A stretch of DNA of 49,687 nucleotides from a virus. The stretch is from IMG/VR virus record IMGVR_UViG_3300049629_001842, positions 1 to 49,687 of that record; one strand, 5' to 3'. Numbering within the stretch: the stretch's first letter is position 1; each line of letters opens with the position of its first letter. This document shows, piece after piece, positions 7,984 to 16,190 of this stretch. The notes under the pieces are model-generated. The model searched no databases. It was not told where the DNA came from and saw nothing but the letters and a program-made list of their open reading frames with translations. The translations under genes were made by a program, and so were the position numbers.

Positions 7984-9039
7984 CTACGCCTTTGGCTTCC
8001 TACGTTTTTGACTTCCTCCTAGTTTGTGTTCTTTGGTGTTTTCATCACCGATCATTGTCCAAACTCGCTCAAGACCAGCTTGTTTTGCCGCTTCGTAAAG
8101 ATGAGCATTCCCCACTATTTCATATTTGTCTTTTCCTGTCTCCCGCACGATTACAGGTTCCCAGTTTCTTCCGCCTTCTTTAAATCTTCTAGCTGCGTCG
8201 GCTACCTTTTGTCTGTCAATTTGTTGCGGCTTCGCAGAAATTTCATCCAAGTAAATAGATTGGGCAGCTCCCACCTCGGTGTACAATTCTCCGCCTTTTT
8301 GGACGGCAGGATTGAAGTTTTTGGCCTTGGGTCCGACTGTTATTGTGTCGGGTTCTTGATCTCGCGATGTTTTAAGATTGTTTTCGGCTTTACCATCACC
8401 AATAATAGTGTTTATTCTTTCAAGTCCAGCGCGTTTTGCTGCTTCGTAGATAAAAGCATTCCCAATCACTTCATATTGATCTGATGTGGGATCATCATTT
8501 TTTTGACGGACAATCACAGGATCATAATTCAATCCTGCTTTTTTAATAATATCGGCTGCCTCATTTAGCTTCTCTTCATTGAATTTTTTGGGATTTTTAA
8601 TACTTATTTTATCCAGATAAGCGCGTTTGATCGTTCCCACATCGGAATGTGAACTCATTTCAAAATTAAGCTTATCGAAATGTGGACTCATTTTAGAATT
8701 AACCTTGCGGGGATTGTCAGGGTTATCTCCGCTTTGTTTTGATTTTTCTTTTTCCGAGAAGAGAGCGTCGAGTCGGCCCGATTCTTCTTTGCTTCTGGTG
8801 GTACGTCGTTTTTGTCGGCCCTCTTTAGCTTTTTTAAGCCGCTCCTGTCTCGCCTCCTTGGAGTGGTAACTAGCCCTAGCGGCATCTAGTCCAGCTACTA
8901 AAGCGTCGAGATCATCCTCACCACCGCCACCAGAGGCTTTAGCGGCGACCCGCTTCTCGGCTCGTACCTCTCTCGCCGTCTTCCCTTCGGGGTTGACCAT
9001 GAATCCCTTCTTATTCTTTTTCCAGTCTTGCCCTGCCAT
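7984..9039 (-). CDS. Tagged protein with two ParB/Srx-like domains
   Basis: 351 residues from the ATG at 9039, chosen because GAGGG lies eight bases upstream and the N-terminus then matches three other phage proteins (MAGQDWKKNKKGFMVN...GKTAREVRAEK). A short GGGG linker follows, then a charged region. Two tandem ParB-like domains sit near residues 135-225 and 250-335, each ending in a motif of the type YE(V/I)(I/V)GNAxxYEAAKxAGLER, with GNAH or GNAF in the position of the ParB GxxR box. The missing arginine suggests altered nucleotide binding. ParB-like domains occur in head-packaged antirestriction proteins of the P1 Dar/Ddr group; by analogy this may be an injected protein. Confidence 0.65.
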   Translation of the reverse strand: MAGQDWKKNKKGFMVNPEGKTAREVRAEKRVAAKASGGGGEDDLDALVAGLDAARASYHSKEARQERLKKAKEGRQKRRTTRSKEESGRLDALFSEKEKSKQSGDNPDNPRKVNSKMSPHFDKLNFEMSSHSDVGTIKRAYLDKISIKNPKKFNEEKLNEAADIIKKAGLNYDPVIVRQKNDDPTSDQYEVIGNAFIYEAAKRAGLERINTIIGDGKAENNLKTSRDQEPDTITVGPKAKNFNPAVQKGGELYTEVGAAQSIYLDEISAKPQQIDRQKVADAARRFKEGGRNWEPVIVRETGKDKYEIVGNAHLYEAAKQAGLERVWTMIGDENTKEHKLGGSQKRRKPKA

Positions 9040-9043
9040 ACAA

Positions 9044-9400
9044 TTAGCCCTCAAACAATTTTCTAAAAGTTTTCTCCGGTTCCAATCGCTCGATCGCCAC
9101 CTCAGTCCAGGGGCGACCCAGCACTACCTGTCCATCGGCTGACACATAACCCTCATGTAAATACGGCGCATACTCAACAGACCAAGAAAAAACCGCGCTA
9201 GTCGGAGTCTCTAGATCAAACTGAGTCGAAGCCCGCAACTTTCCCGTATCAACTATATCTTGATCCGGAAAATTCACAAAAGCCCCTGGCTCAGAAATGA
9301 CCTGTACATTTTCAGTAAAAAAAAGCAGTGCCAACTCCTTAAAAGCCTCTGTCACTTTCCGATTTACCTCATCCCCTCGCCAATCCAATCGGCTACTCAT
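9044..9400 (-). CDS. Neck / tail completion protein, HK97 gp10-like (probable)
   Basis: 118 residues. An N-terminal helix (DEVNRKVTEAFKELALLFFTENVQ) is followed by DTGKLRAS, then SWSVEYAPYLHEGY. The sequence VDTGxLRxS ... YAxxxHEG is characteristic of the gp10/minor tail completion family. It overlaps the upstream gene by four bases (ATGA) and stands between capsid-region and tail-tube genes, matching the head-tail joining region. Confidence 0.65.
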   Translation of the reverse strand: MSSRLDWRGDEVNRKVTEAFKELALLFFTENVQVISEPGAFVNFPDQDIVDTGKLRASTQFDLETPTSAVFSWSVEYAPYLHEGYVSADGQVVLGRPWTEVAIERLEPEKTFRKLFEG

Positions 9401-9804
9401 ACTCCATCCTCAACATGAAATACTCCTGCTATTTTTTGCCCCGTTAACTGCTCAACCCCAAATGGATTTAGCAAAGAACTCTTAATCTCAAGTTCCCCCT
9501 GTAACACTCGATTTGGTCCGTTCATTTTACACAAAAAGCGATTAGGAAGGCTCACTGACACAGGAAAAAACATCGGCTCAACCAGATACCCATCCACCAA
9601 AATCGTCGAACCATCTACCCCCGGCTCGTTTTTGGTCGTACTACTCCCCTGCCCCCTCTGGCTCGACATTTTCAGCAAAGCCCGCGCCTCGATCGTCGTC
9701 CCCCCCGTCACTTTATAATTACCCGTCTCATCCCTTCCCACAGTCGTACCTGGCAATGGAATAAAAATTGTCGCATTTGCATAAGCCTCAAAAAAACTAG
9801 CCAT
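9397..9804 (-). CDS. Head-tail connector-region protein, unknown
   Basis: 135 residues, beta-rich, starting MASFFEAYANATIFIPLPG. Its start is preceded by the small gene at 9797-9946, with overlapping codons, and its stop overlaps the gp10-like gene by four bases. Head closure proteins (gp9/stopper type) are found at this place in other long-tailed phages; the sequence itself is not diagnostic. Confidence 0.5.
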   Translation of the reverse strand: MASFFEAYANATIFIPLPGTTVGRDETGNYKVTGGTTIEARALLKMSSQRGQGSSTTKNEPGVDGSTILVDGYLVEPMFFPVSVSLPNRFLCKMNGPNRVLQGELEIKSSLLNPFGVEQLTGQKIAGVFHVEDGV

Positions 9805-9946
9805 TTTTTACTCTCACCTTAGTCTTAATTCCTGTTAGTCGCTTTATCCTTTGTTTTGGCATTTCACTAGGCCGGATGGCGTTTTGATTTGTCATAAATG
9901 CGACCTCGTTCATTACTCGGTCTTTCTCGTCTTTCGATAATGTCAT
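9797..9946 (-). CDS. Small basic protein, 49 residues
   Basis: Short frame starting MTLSKDEKDRVMNEVAFMTN and ending in the basic stretch KQRIKRLTGIKTKVRVKNG. AAAAGGAACT provides a ribosome site before the ATG at 9946, and the stop lies inside the start of the next gene (ATGGCTAG), typical of operon packing. It fills an otherwise empty 160-bp gap. No family recognised. Confidence 0.6.
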   Translation of the reverse strand: MTLSKDEKDRVMNEVAFMTNQNAIRPSEMPKQRIKRLTGIKTKVRVKNG

Positions 9947-9967
9947 CGTTTTAGTTCCTTTTGTTTT

Positions 9968-11143
9968 TTAGGCTGACAGTTTTAGTTCCTTTTGAATAGC
10001 TTCTTTCACTGCATTGTACAAATCGGCTTCTATTTTCTTGCGATCACGCTTTTGGCTTAACTGAATGACTGATTCGTTGATAGCGGCACTCACCCCACCA
10101 GAGACGTTTTTCAGTTGATCAAACACTAGCAGTGTACTCGCTGCCTCCCTGGATATTTTAAAACTGGCTTCGGCGTTGATCACATTCCCGGCTTTCTCTA
10201 GGTCTTGCGCGGCCTTTGATTTGCTCACCAACCCAAATAGCTTCTTATCTCTGGATAGACGTTTTTTGATTGCCGCTTGCAGAGATGCCCGTTCTATTGC
10301 GTTTGTTTTTGTGACTTCGGATGCCCCGAATAGATCGAACTGTATCTCACTGCGCTCCTCTGAACCTTTGACTGTATCCACCAATTCGGAGAGAACGTCA
10401 TTTGTGATTTTGCGCCCCTTCTTCGCCTGTTGTTCACTCAGATCATAAAGATCCCGCTGCTTGGCTAGGTTTAGTCCACTGCCCCCGATAATTACCGCTC
10501 TCTCCGTTGGGATTTGACCATCAATCACTTTTCTGAATAGGGAGTCATCCAATTTTGATAGGGCAATACCATCTGTAGCGATCTTTTCCCTCATGGGGAT
10601 GCCCTTCTTATCTAAATCTTCTTTGCTTAGTCCAGTATCTTTAAAAAATTTGGCAGCATCTAAGGCTGTCCCCCGTCCCTCTGCAATGTTAGTTAAGGCC
10701 CCAACCGCCCGCGCTTCTTTGGCGTTCTTCACGTCTAAATACCGAACTGTTACCTTATCGGCCCCTAGTCGATTAGCCAGCGCCAGTCGGTTGTGTCCGT
10801 TCACCACATAGGTTTTACCGTCCTGCGGGTCTTGCCACACCTGAATAATGCCGGCAAGGTTAGGGTCAAACCGCTTGACTCCTGACAGCGAACCGACTTC
10901 CCCCGTCTGTGTATGCTCGCCAATGATTTTGTACTGGAAGCGCTTGGGGTCAACATTCAGCAGGTTTGGGGTAATCTCGGCAACTGAACCAGGTTTAGCC
11001 GCGATCGTTGCAGTGCTGCCGCCACCCCCGCCACCAGAGGCTTTAGCGGCGGACAGCTTCTCGGCTCGTACTTGCCGCGCCGTCTTGCCCTTCGCATTCA
11101 CCATGAAGCCACGTTTATTTTTTGTCCACCCTTGCCCTGCCAC
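9968..11143 (-). CDS. Tagged ParB-like (DdrB-like) protein
   Basis: 391 residues with a GTG start; GTG is supported because the product then begins MAGQGWTKNKRGFMVN, the tag shared with three other phage proteins, followed by a GGGGGG linker. Residues about 60-170 form a ParB/Srx-like domain with the box YVVNGHNRLALANRLGADKV, then TNIAEGRGTALDAAKFFKDT, a signature of ParB-superfamily domains in large phage antirestriction and virion proteins. The C-terminal half is helical. The combination of tag, linker and ParB-like head suggests a protein carried in the virion; this is inferred. The gene is nearly free of the TCGGCT motif (gap 10023-11061), a possible sign of module exchange. Confidence 0.65.
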   Translation of the reverse strand: MAGQGWTKNKRGFMVNAKGKTARQVRAEKLSAAKASGGGGGGSTATIAAKPGSVAEITPNLLNVDPKRFQYKIIGEHTQTGEVGSLSGVKRFDPNLAGIIQVWQDPQDGKTYVVNGHNRLALANRLGADKVTVRYLDVKNAKEARAVGALTNIAEGRGTALDAAKFFKDTGLSKEDLDKKGIPMREKIATDGIALSKLDDSLFRKVIDGQIPTERAVIIGGSGLNLAKQRDLYDLSEQQAKKGRKITNDVLSELVDTVKGSEERSEIQFDLFGASEVTKTNAIERASLQAAIKKRLSRDKKLFGLVSKSKAAQDLEKAGNVINAEASFKISREAASTLLVFDQLKNVSGGVSAAINESVIQLSQKRDRKKIEADLYNAVKEAIQKELKLSA

Positions 11144-11147
11144 AGAA

Positions 11148-11582
11148 TTACCCCTTTTTCTTTCGTTTAAAATTCGATATTTGATTCTCAGCTATTCGTT
11201 TTTTTTCTGCCTTAGAACTCCCCAAAGGCTTGCCCGTTTTGCTCACCCGATTTACCTCAAAAGGCTTACCATCCAAAGAATGCCTATTAAGCGCTTGTCG
11301 GCTGTTTTGAGTTAAACCCAGAGCCTGTCTATCCATGGACACCTTATCATTTTTCGCCTTGTCTCTCACCCCTTGATTTTCCAAAAGCGTCCGCTCAATT
11401 TCGATCGCTTTTTTCTGCTCTTTTTTCCGTCTTTTTTCCTCTGTTGGGCGATCAAAAGCCACAATCTTATTTCTCTCTTTTTTAGCCGCTTGATTTTTTT
11501 CGGCTAGAACGCGCCGACGCGTCTTTCCCTCTGAATTTACCAGATAGCCTTTTTTATTTTTTCGCCATCCCGAAGCAGCCAT
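11148..11582 (-). CDS. Very basic tagged protein, 144 residues
   Basis: Begins MAASGWRKNKKGYLVN...GKTRRRVLAEKNQAAKK, a diverged copy of the tag on the neighbouring ParB-like proteins, but without a glycine linker. The rest is lysine- and arginine-rich and probably helical or disordered, ending SNFKRKKKG. The strong charge suggests nucleic-acid contact, for example inside the head. The stop lies five bases before the next gene's GTG. Confidence 0.6.
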   Translation of the reverse strand: MAASGWRKNKKGYLVNSEGKTRRRVLAEKNQAAKKERNKIVAFDRPTEEKRRKKEQKKAIEIERTLLENQGVRDKAKNDKVSMDRQALGLTQNSRQALNRHSLDGKPFEVNRVSKTGKPLGSSKAEKKRIAENQISNFKRKKKG

Positions 11583-11591
11583 TTTTCACTC

Positions 11592-11954
11592 CTAAAGAAT
11601 TACATCAATAGGCTGAGAATCACCAGAACCCACAATCCGACGGATGCCCCAATTAAGCCCCAAAAGATTGGCAAGGCGAAACTGAAGCTCCGTTCGCTCC
11701 CTCTCTAAACCCTTAAGGCGAGCGCCCGGCTCCCAAGACAAAACGTCGGCTTGAACCAGAGCCTGTTGACCCGATGTTCGATCGCTCGATAATTGCTCGA
11801 TCACCGTATCCAGCGAATCTAGCGTATCTTTTACCACCTGTTCTACCCCAGTCCCTTCGGCTGCCGTCAATGCCGTTTGAACCTCAGATGCCTTAGTAAT
11901 AGGCCAAAAAAGAGCAGACAGCACCCGAATATAATCCCCCGACGCAAAAGCCAT
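11592..11954 (-). CDS. Head-tail joining region protein, unknown
   Basis: 120 residues: MAFASGDYIRVLSALFWPITK, then a helical middle (TALTAAEGTGVEQVVKDTLD) and QFRLANLLGLNWGIRRIVGS. It is the first gene after the capsid terminator. A head completion or adaptor role is suggested by place (between the major capsid and neck genes) and by helical content, not by a recognised motif. Confidence 0.5.
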   Translation of the reverse strand: MAFASGDYIRVLSALFWPITKASEVQTALTAAEGTGVEQVVKDTLDSLDTVIEQLSSDRTSGQQALVQADVLSWEPGARLKGLERERTELQFRLANLLGLNWGIRRIVGSGDSQPIDVIL

Positions 11955-11993
11955 AAAAAAATCCCCTTAGATATCTTTCATTAAAAGGGGATT
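11955..11993 (-). terminator. Rho-independent terminator after the major capsid gene
   Basis: On the minus strand AATCCCCTT ... AAGGGGATT forms a 9-bp stem directly followed by a run of T. It lies between the capsid stop (12024) and the next start (11954), and would reduce read-through from the highly expressed capsid gene. Confidence 0.75.
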
Positions 11994-12023
11994 AATCGGC
12001 TTGAGTTAAGGTGTAAAAAATTG

Positions 12024-13169
12024 CTACGCAATATTCTTGATCACACAGATCGATTCTGGATTAGTGATCACGGGAAATCCCGTCATGTACCCTTCTCCCA
12101 CGATACTCACCGGCTTTTTGTCGTAGGTATCAACGTGAATGATCGGGCCAGATTGCCTATAACCCTCGACCCTCCCCACCCCGTAATATCCCAGGGTATT
12201 ATAAAGGGGAAATGTCCCCTCATCTACCAATATCTGTCGATTTTCCCCGGTAGATCCAATCAAAACAAAACAATTCCTAGGAAGAAAATAAGCCGTTCCC
12301 GACTGAGTTGGATATTGCAGATCGTAAGTCACAATATCGGGCATCGTCTGGCTAGAACTTGAAGATCGCCGCACCGCCGCATTCACATCGGCTAATCCAT
12401 AGCCCGAAATCGACACCGGCAAAACCGACCCACCCGACGTTGACAAATAGCCCGCCCTAGTCCGAACTTTTTCATTCAATGCCAATAAACTCACCACATT
12501 GGTGGAGGTGATCATCGCATCAATATTAAATCCTAACGACCACAGCTTATTACAAGCCGCCATAATATCGTCGAAAGGATCATAAGCATCGCTAGACCAG
12601 AGTCCCCCCGCGTTAAAGCGATGGCCCGGCGGGTTGGGAAAAGCCACCGTCTCGGTAGTTCCCCCCGGAAAAACTCGGTTAACCTCCGCATTCACCATCG
12701 CCTGCCACCGTTGCAGTTCCTTCTTAAGTTGCAACGACAAATTAACCGAAGTGTCAACCCAGTCCAATAACTGCTGTTGGGCCATCAGTTCCGCCGCAGC
12801 CTCTCCCCGGCTTTCGGCTGTCATCTCAATTAAATCCTCCAGCGCCTCAATTTGCGAAGCATCCATCTCCACCTTGACATCGTGGTGGCCAAATTCCACT
12901 TTCATGCTGCCGACCAGTGCGCCCTTAACCAGTTGCGGAGGCGTATAGGGAGTCCCGTCAGTGGCGATCACCGCACGGTATCGTACTGATTGTTCTCGGT
13001 ATTCATTCTTTCGGCGCATTTCATCGGGTAAGTAGCGAGCGCCTAACATTTCTCGCTTCATGTTGAGCATCGACAAAGACCCCAACTGGCTCAAATTATT
13101 GAGCATTACCTTGTCAAAGCTGCCGTCTCTTTTAAGCTCTTGCGCTATCGTCAGCAAAGATTTCGTCAT
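12024..13169 (-). CDS. Major capsid protein (lambda gpE-like)
   Basis: 381 residues. Features expected of the E-type HK97-fold capsid are present: an N-terminal arm and E-loop region with an FGHHDVKVEMDASQIEALED segment, a central domain with DPFDDIMAACNKLWSLGFNIDAMITSTNVVSLLALNEKVR, and a C-terminal TGENRQILVDEGTFPLYNTL...GRVEGY followed by a terminal hydrophobic strand. It sits after scaffold-like and decoration-like genes and is followed by a terminator, as for an abundant product. Assembles the icosahedral head. Confidence 0.85.
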   Translation of the reverse strand: MTKSLLTIAQELKRDGSFDKVMLNNLSQLGSLSMLNMKREMLGARYLPDEMRRKNEYREQSVRYRAVIATDGTPYTPPQLVKGALVGSMKVEFGHHDVKVEMDASQIEALEDLIEMTAESRGEAAAELMAQQQLLDWVDTSVNLSLQLKKELQRWQAMVNAEVNRVFPGGTTETVAFPNPPGHRFNAGGLWSSDAYDPFDDIMAACNKLWSLGFNIDAMITSTNVVSLLALNEKVRTRAGYLSTSGGSVLPVSISGYGLADVNAAVRRSSSSSQTMPDIVTYDLQYPTQSGTAYFLPRNCFVLIGSTGENRQILVDEGTFPLYNTLGYYGVGRVEGYRQSGPIIHVDTYDKKPVSIVGEGYMTGFPVITNPESICVIKNIA

Positions 13170-13173
13170 TCGG

Positions 13174-13773
13174 CTACACTCCTAATATACATTGGTAGCG
13201 GCTACGAATAGCCGCTTGTATTCCTGCTGCCAAGCCAGACCAGCCGGGTAGAAAATTCTCAAAAACTAAGGAAGTATGGCGATAGGCCGCCCCAAAAGGA
13301 TTCTCGATCGCATTCGGCACATCATAGGCCAAAAGAAAAAGTTCGTCATCCGTAGTGACTCCTGGACCAAAACCAGCGCCCGCAGACCTTTCCGCAAGAG
13401 TGCGCCCCACCAGAGTCCCCGATGGGACAAATTTAGCCCCAGAAAAGTTTCCCGTATCACCCACAGCCAAAGCCGTCACCAAAGGCGCAACCGTCACCGT
13501 AGTAGCTCCTACAGCAGCAAAAACCGTCACTCTCGCGAACTTTTTGCCTCCGAAATCAATCACTTGACCGACATTAATTTCCCTAGTCAGCCCCGAAGCT
13601 AAAGTAATCGAAGTGGCATCCACCGCCGCGATCGCATTTACCGTAAGCTCGGCTGACGTAAACTGCGAAGCATCAAGCTTAATCCCCCCCGGCAAGATCG
13701 TTTTATTATTTAACCCATCCCCAGCCCACGCTGGGGGGGTACGCTCCGGAGTATAAATCACCTGTCCGGCCAT
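13174..13773 (-). CDS. Head decoration / accessory capsid protein (probable)
   Basis: 199 residues, low in charge, rich in Ala, Val, Thr and Gly. A beta-barrel-like core (LTVNAIAAVDATSITLASGL, then RVTVFAAVGATTVTVAP) is followed by FVPSGTLVGRTLAERSAG and a DELFLLAYDV segment. Decoration proteins encoded beside the capsid gene in cyanophage and Mu-like genomes have this look. The stop is four bases from the capsid start. Confidence 0.5.
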   Translation of the reverse strand: MAGQVIYTPERTPPAWAGDGLNNKTILPGGIKLDASQFTSAELTVNAIAAVDATSITLASGLTREINVGQVIDFGGKKFARVTVFAAVGATTVTVAPLVTALAVGDTGNFSGAKFVPSGTLVGRTLAERSAGAGFGPGVTTDDELFLLAYDVPNAIENPFGAAYRHTSLVFENFLPGWSGLAAGIQAAIRSRYQCILGV

Positions 13774-13775
13774 AG

Positions 13776-14387
13776 TCAGCTACCTCCTAAAATTTTACCA
13801 ACCACTTGTTCGTACTTATTTAAATGAATCTTTAGAGCATTCGGCTTTTCCTCTTTAGGGGGAAGTCCAGCACTTGTCCCGCTTGGTAAAATGGACAATT
13901 CTGGACCAGAACTACCCGGAAACAAAGAAGGTAAAAAAGCCCCGTGGTTAGTTGTCGCCCAATCTCTTAAATCCTGCCCGCCTAAAATCGGCTTACCGTC
14001 CTTAATCTCCAAAGGCTCCGTTACCCCATTTAGCAATACACGCAATACTTCTGGCTTTGCCCCGATCGCCTGTGCCGCAGAATTAATTACACCCTCTCTT
14101 TTCACAAGAAATAATTCCGATTGAATTTCTGAGTATTTATTCTCAAAATCGGTTTTTTGCTCCCTCAAGTTCTTAATTTGCAATTGGGCATTATCAAGCT
14201 TAGAGTTTAAAGAATCCCCCTCCACTGATAAAGCCCCAAAAAGGCTCTCTAGCAGCGCCTGGGATTGTTGCAATTGAGATTCTGCCTGGGTAGATGCCGT
14301 TACTCGGGTTTTGATTGCCTCCGCAATCTCCGCCGCATTCTCCAAGTTTGAATCACCAATAGCTTTCAAAGCATCTGAATATTTCAT
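13776..14387 (-). CDS. Scaffold-like protein (coiled coil), first gene of the capsid operon
   Basis: 203 residues from the ATG at 14387, preferred over an upstream ATG because GGAAG lies just before it. Residues about 10-110 are a Q/E/L-rich coiled coil (AESQLQQSQALLESLFGALS, then DNAQLQIKNLREQKTDFENKY), followed by a small domain and a Pro/Ser-rich tail. This resembles minor capsid scaffolds that precede capsid genes. I see no protease motif, so the head maturation protease is unidentified. Confidence 0.55.
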   Translation of the reverse strand: MKYSDALKAIGDSNLENAAEIAEAIKTRVTASTQAESQLQQSQALLESLFGALSVEGDSLNSKLDNAQLQIKNLREQKTDFENKYSEIQSELFLVKREGVINSAAQAIGAKPEVLRVLLNGVTEPLEIKDGKPILGGQDLRDWATTNHGAFLPSLFPGSSGPELSILPSGTSAGLPPKEEKPNALKIHLNKYEQVVGKILGGS

Positions 14388-14454
14388 TTTTCTTCCCGTG
14401 CAATCGGCTACACATTCCACTTTACCCTAAACTTACCTGAATTATTCACCGAAA

Positions 14455-14484
14455 CAAAAAAGAGATAGTGTCTATCGCTATCTC
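14455..14484 (-). terminator. Terminator after the KTSC gene
   Basis: GAGATAG (14462-14468) pairs with CTATCTC (14478-14484); on the minus strand the stem runs into TTTTTTG. It lies about 85 bp beyond the KTSC-gene stop and ahead of the scaffold gene. Confidence 0.6.
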
Positions 14485-14569
14485 TACAAAATCCAGAAGA
14501 TTAATTGGCAAATTCTTTCCGCCGTTTGAAAGAACTCCTTTATCTTAATCGATTTGCTGCACCAGAGCC

Positions 14570-14944
14570 TTACCCCGCTTTCAATGACAAAATTTTGTCA
14601 TCGAGTTTCTTTCTTAACACCCGCAACTCGGCTTCCTTTTCCTCAACCTCCCTTTGTAATTGCCGCACCTCAAAACCTCCCACCACAGCCTTAACCCATT
14701 TTCCCTCCTCCGCCTCAGACAAGCGACGACTAGGAAATCTACCCTTAATCAGCGATCGATAAGCTTTCCCCACGCTATCGGCTTTTAAAAAAAGCTCAAA
14801 CTCCCTATCCACAAAAAAATAATCGTAAGTGCCACCACCCACAAAAGATATTCTTAAGTATTTTTGCTTTCCGTCGTAGCCAAAAAAGCGAATACAGCTG
14901 GACTGTTTACACCAAACCTGAATCATGCCACTGCCACAGAGCAT
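14570..14944 (-). CDS. KTSC-domain protein with coiled-coil tail
   Basis: Up to 124 residues. The KTSC fold is visible near residues 14-70: SSCIRFFGYDGKQKYLRISF, then GGTYDYFFVD, FELFLKADSVGKAYRSLIKG. KTSC domains occur alone or in phage and defence proteins and are thought to bind RNA or DNA; the role here is unknown. The C-terminus is a coiled coil (LQREVEEKEAELRVLRKKLD). The start could be 14926 (MIQVWCKQ) rather than 14944. It diverges from the plus-strand fibre cluster, and a perfect copy of the 16-bp palindrome lies in its last codons (14585-14600). Confidence 0.65.
   Translation of the reverse strand: MLCGSGMIQVWCKQSSCIRFFGYDGKQKYLRISFVGGGTYDYFFVDREFELFLKADSVGKAYRSLIKGRFPSRRLSEAEEGKWVKAVVGGFEVRQLQREVEEKEAELRVLRKKLDDKILSLKAG
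14585..14600. repeat. Dispersed 16-bp palindrome, perfect copy
   Basis: TGACAAAATTTTGTCA, a perfect palindrome of the TGRCAAAATTTTGYCA family. Here it is inside the 3' end of a coding region, so it is not restricted to promoters. Confidence 0.6.
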
Positions 14945-14962
14945 AAACCGACTGCATATTGA

Positions 14963-14968
14963 TATAAT
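14963..14968 (+). promoter_or_regulatory. -10 box of the plus-strand fibre cluster
   Basis: A perfect TATAAT lies 31 bp before the ATG at 14999, in the only divergent gap of this area. No clear -35 is present, so an activator may be needed. Confidence 0.4.
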
Positions 14969-14998
14969 AGCTTTATTGATAGTCTAAAACAAAAACTA

Positions 14999-15406
14999 AT
15001 GGATCGGCTGAATGGGACTGAATACGGAATAACAGGATTAATTTTTGAAATTAAGCGCGGCGCCACTTGGCAAGAGACCTTTTTTTTTGAAGGCGACTTA
15101 AGTAATAAAACTTTGCGCGGATATTTATCAAAAAAGCAAGGCGGCGAAAGACTTGCTGAATTTGATTTTTCACAGATATCCTTTGGTAATTTCGTAAGCC
15201 AAAGTGGCGATCCGCTTATCGGCTACACTACTTTTCGGGCAAGTTTGCTGGCTTCGGTGACAAGCCAACTACCGACGACAAGCATCAAATCGACAAGCTC
15301 TCAACGAGCAGGGAAAGACTATTGGGAGTGCGATATCGAGTGTGTTTCTGGAAATGTCGTTATCCCTCTTGTCTCGGCTATTGTTTACGTTGTTGGAGAG
15401 TGCTAG
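14999..15406 (+). CDS. Tail adaptor protein (BppU-like N-terminal type)
   Basis: 135 residues: FEIKRGATWQETFFFEGDLS, then an Ig-like/beta pattern, and near the end DYWECDIECVSGNVVIPLVS. The layout (R-G-x-T-W near the start, W-x-x-D-I-E near the end) is typical of small adaptor proteins that link fibres to the baseplate in siphophages and cyanobacterial prophages. It is the first gene of a six-gene plus-strand fibre cluster and contains three TCGGCT sites. Confidence 0.5.
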   Translation: MDRLNGTEYGITGLIFEIKRGATWQETFFFEGDLSNKTLRGYLSKKQGGERLAEFDFSQISFGNFVSQSGDPLIGYTTFRASLLASVTSQLPTTSIKSTSSQRAGKDYWECDIECVSGNVVIPLVSAIVYVVGEC

Positions 15407-15411
15407 TGCCT

Positions 15412-15612
15412 ATGCCTATTATCGACACAGAAAATCAAGAAATTCGACTAAGCGGGACTCGTCGGCAAGTAATTGTTGGCGCAGTGCTTGGCAATGCAGA
15501 TAGTCCCGGACAAATTAGAGATAAACTAGAAACTCTAACGAACAACAATAGATTGGATGCCTCTGCCATTAAAAATCTCCCCCAGTTTCAATGGAATAGT
15601 ACAAATTGGTAA
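15412..15612 (+). CDS. Small fibre-associated protein, 66 residues
   Basis: Starts at ATG 15412 (or GTG 15406), a few bases after the previous stop. The segment GQIRDKLETLTNNNRLDASA is nearly the same as [20 protein letters not shown] in the long tail fibre at 27366-29264, each followed by IKNLP. The shared ~24-residue module probably marks interchangeable fibre parts or an oligomerisation element. The longer upstream reading of this frame overlaps the adaptor gene and is not supported. Confidence 0.65.
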   Translation: MPIIDTENQEIRLSGTRRQVIVGAVLGNADSPGQIRDKLETLTNNNRLDASAIKNLPQFQWNSTNW

Positions 15613-15623
15613 GGTAAAATCCC

Positions 15624-16187
15624 ATGACAGCTTTCAAAATTTTTCGAGAAACGGCATTGCCAGGCACATTGCAACCTTATGCAATGTATTTGGTCGCTCC
15701 TTCATCAAAGCCTAATTATGTTGAGATTTATGTCAGCAATTCTACTGGAAGTGCCGCTCGTAGAGTTCTGACGGACGTTGACATTCAAGCAATGATCAAC
15801 GCTTCCGTTAGTGGAATATCTGAATTACAGATAGTAGCTGATATTGCGGAAAGGAATGCTTTAAATCCCACTACCAATTTATTAGTTTTAGTATTGAATG
15901 CCACCGGCGATAATACGGTATCCAGTGGTGCGGCTACCTACGTTTATCGGCTTTCTACCACAAGCTGGATTAAAATCAGTGAAGCTGAATCTCTAGAAGC
16001 AGCGACGAGTTGGGCGAATATTCAGGGTCGTCCTACCAGTTCCCCTAGTGCGATCGATGCCGCCGTGACCAATTCTCACACTCACGCTAACAAAACGCAA
16101 CTAGACAAAATAGGAGAAAACTCAGATGGCTTTCTAACCTACAATAGCAATTTACCAGTAATTGCTTGGACTACTATTGCGTGGTAA
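15624..16187 (+). CDS. Tail fibre / baseplate wedge protein
   Basis: 187 residues. An N-terminal domain (LPGTLQPYAMYLVAPSS...VEIYVSNSTGSAARRV) is shared with the next gene. The middle is beta-rich and the C-terminus holds AIDAAVTNSHTHANKTQLDK, a sequence found again and again in phage fibre proteins. Ends in TW-rich strands. Co-directional with its neighbours, with 11 bp from the previous stop. Confidence 0.6.
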   Translation: MTAFKIFRETALPGTLQPYAMYLVAPSSKPNYVEIYVSNSTGSAARRVLTDVDIQAMINASVSGISELQIVADIAERNALNPTTNLLVLVLNATGDNTVSSGAATYVYRLSTTSWIKISEAESLEAATSWANIQGRPTSSPSAIDAAVTNSHTHANKTQLDKIGENSDGFLTYNSNLPVIAWTTIAW

Positions 16188-16190
16188 AAA

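Noticed and set aside
8026-8484. 152-codon plus-strand frame over the ParB-like gene
   Set aside because: Antisense to a well-supported gene; Phe/Cys-rich translation is typical of a shadow frame.
10848-11315. 155-codon plus-strand frame
   Set aside because: Runs antisense over two tagged genes whose shared N-termini prove the other strand.
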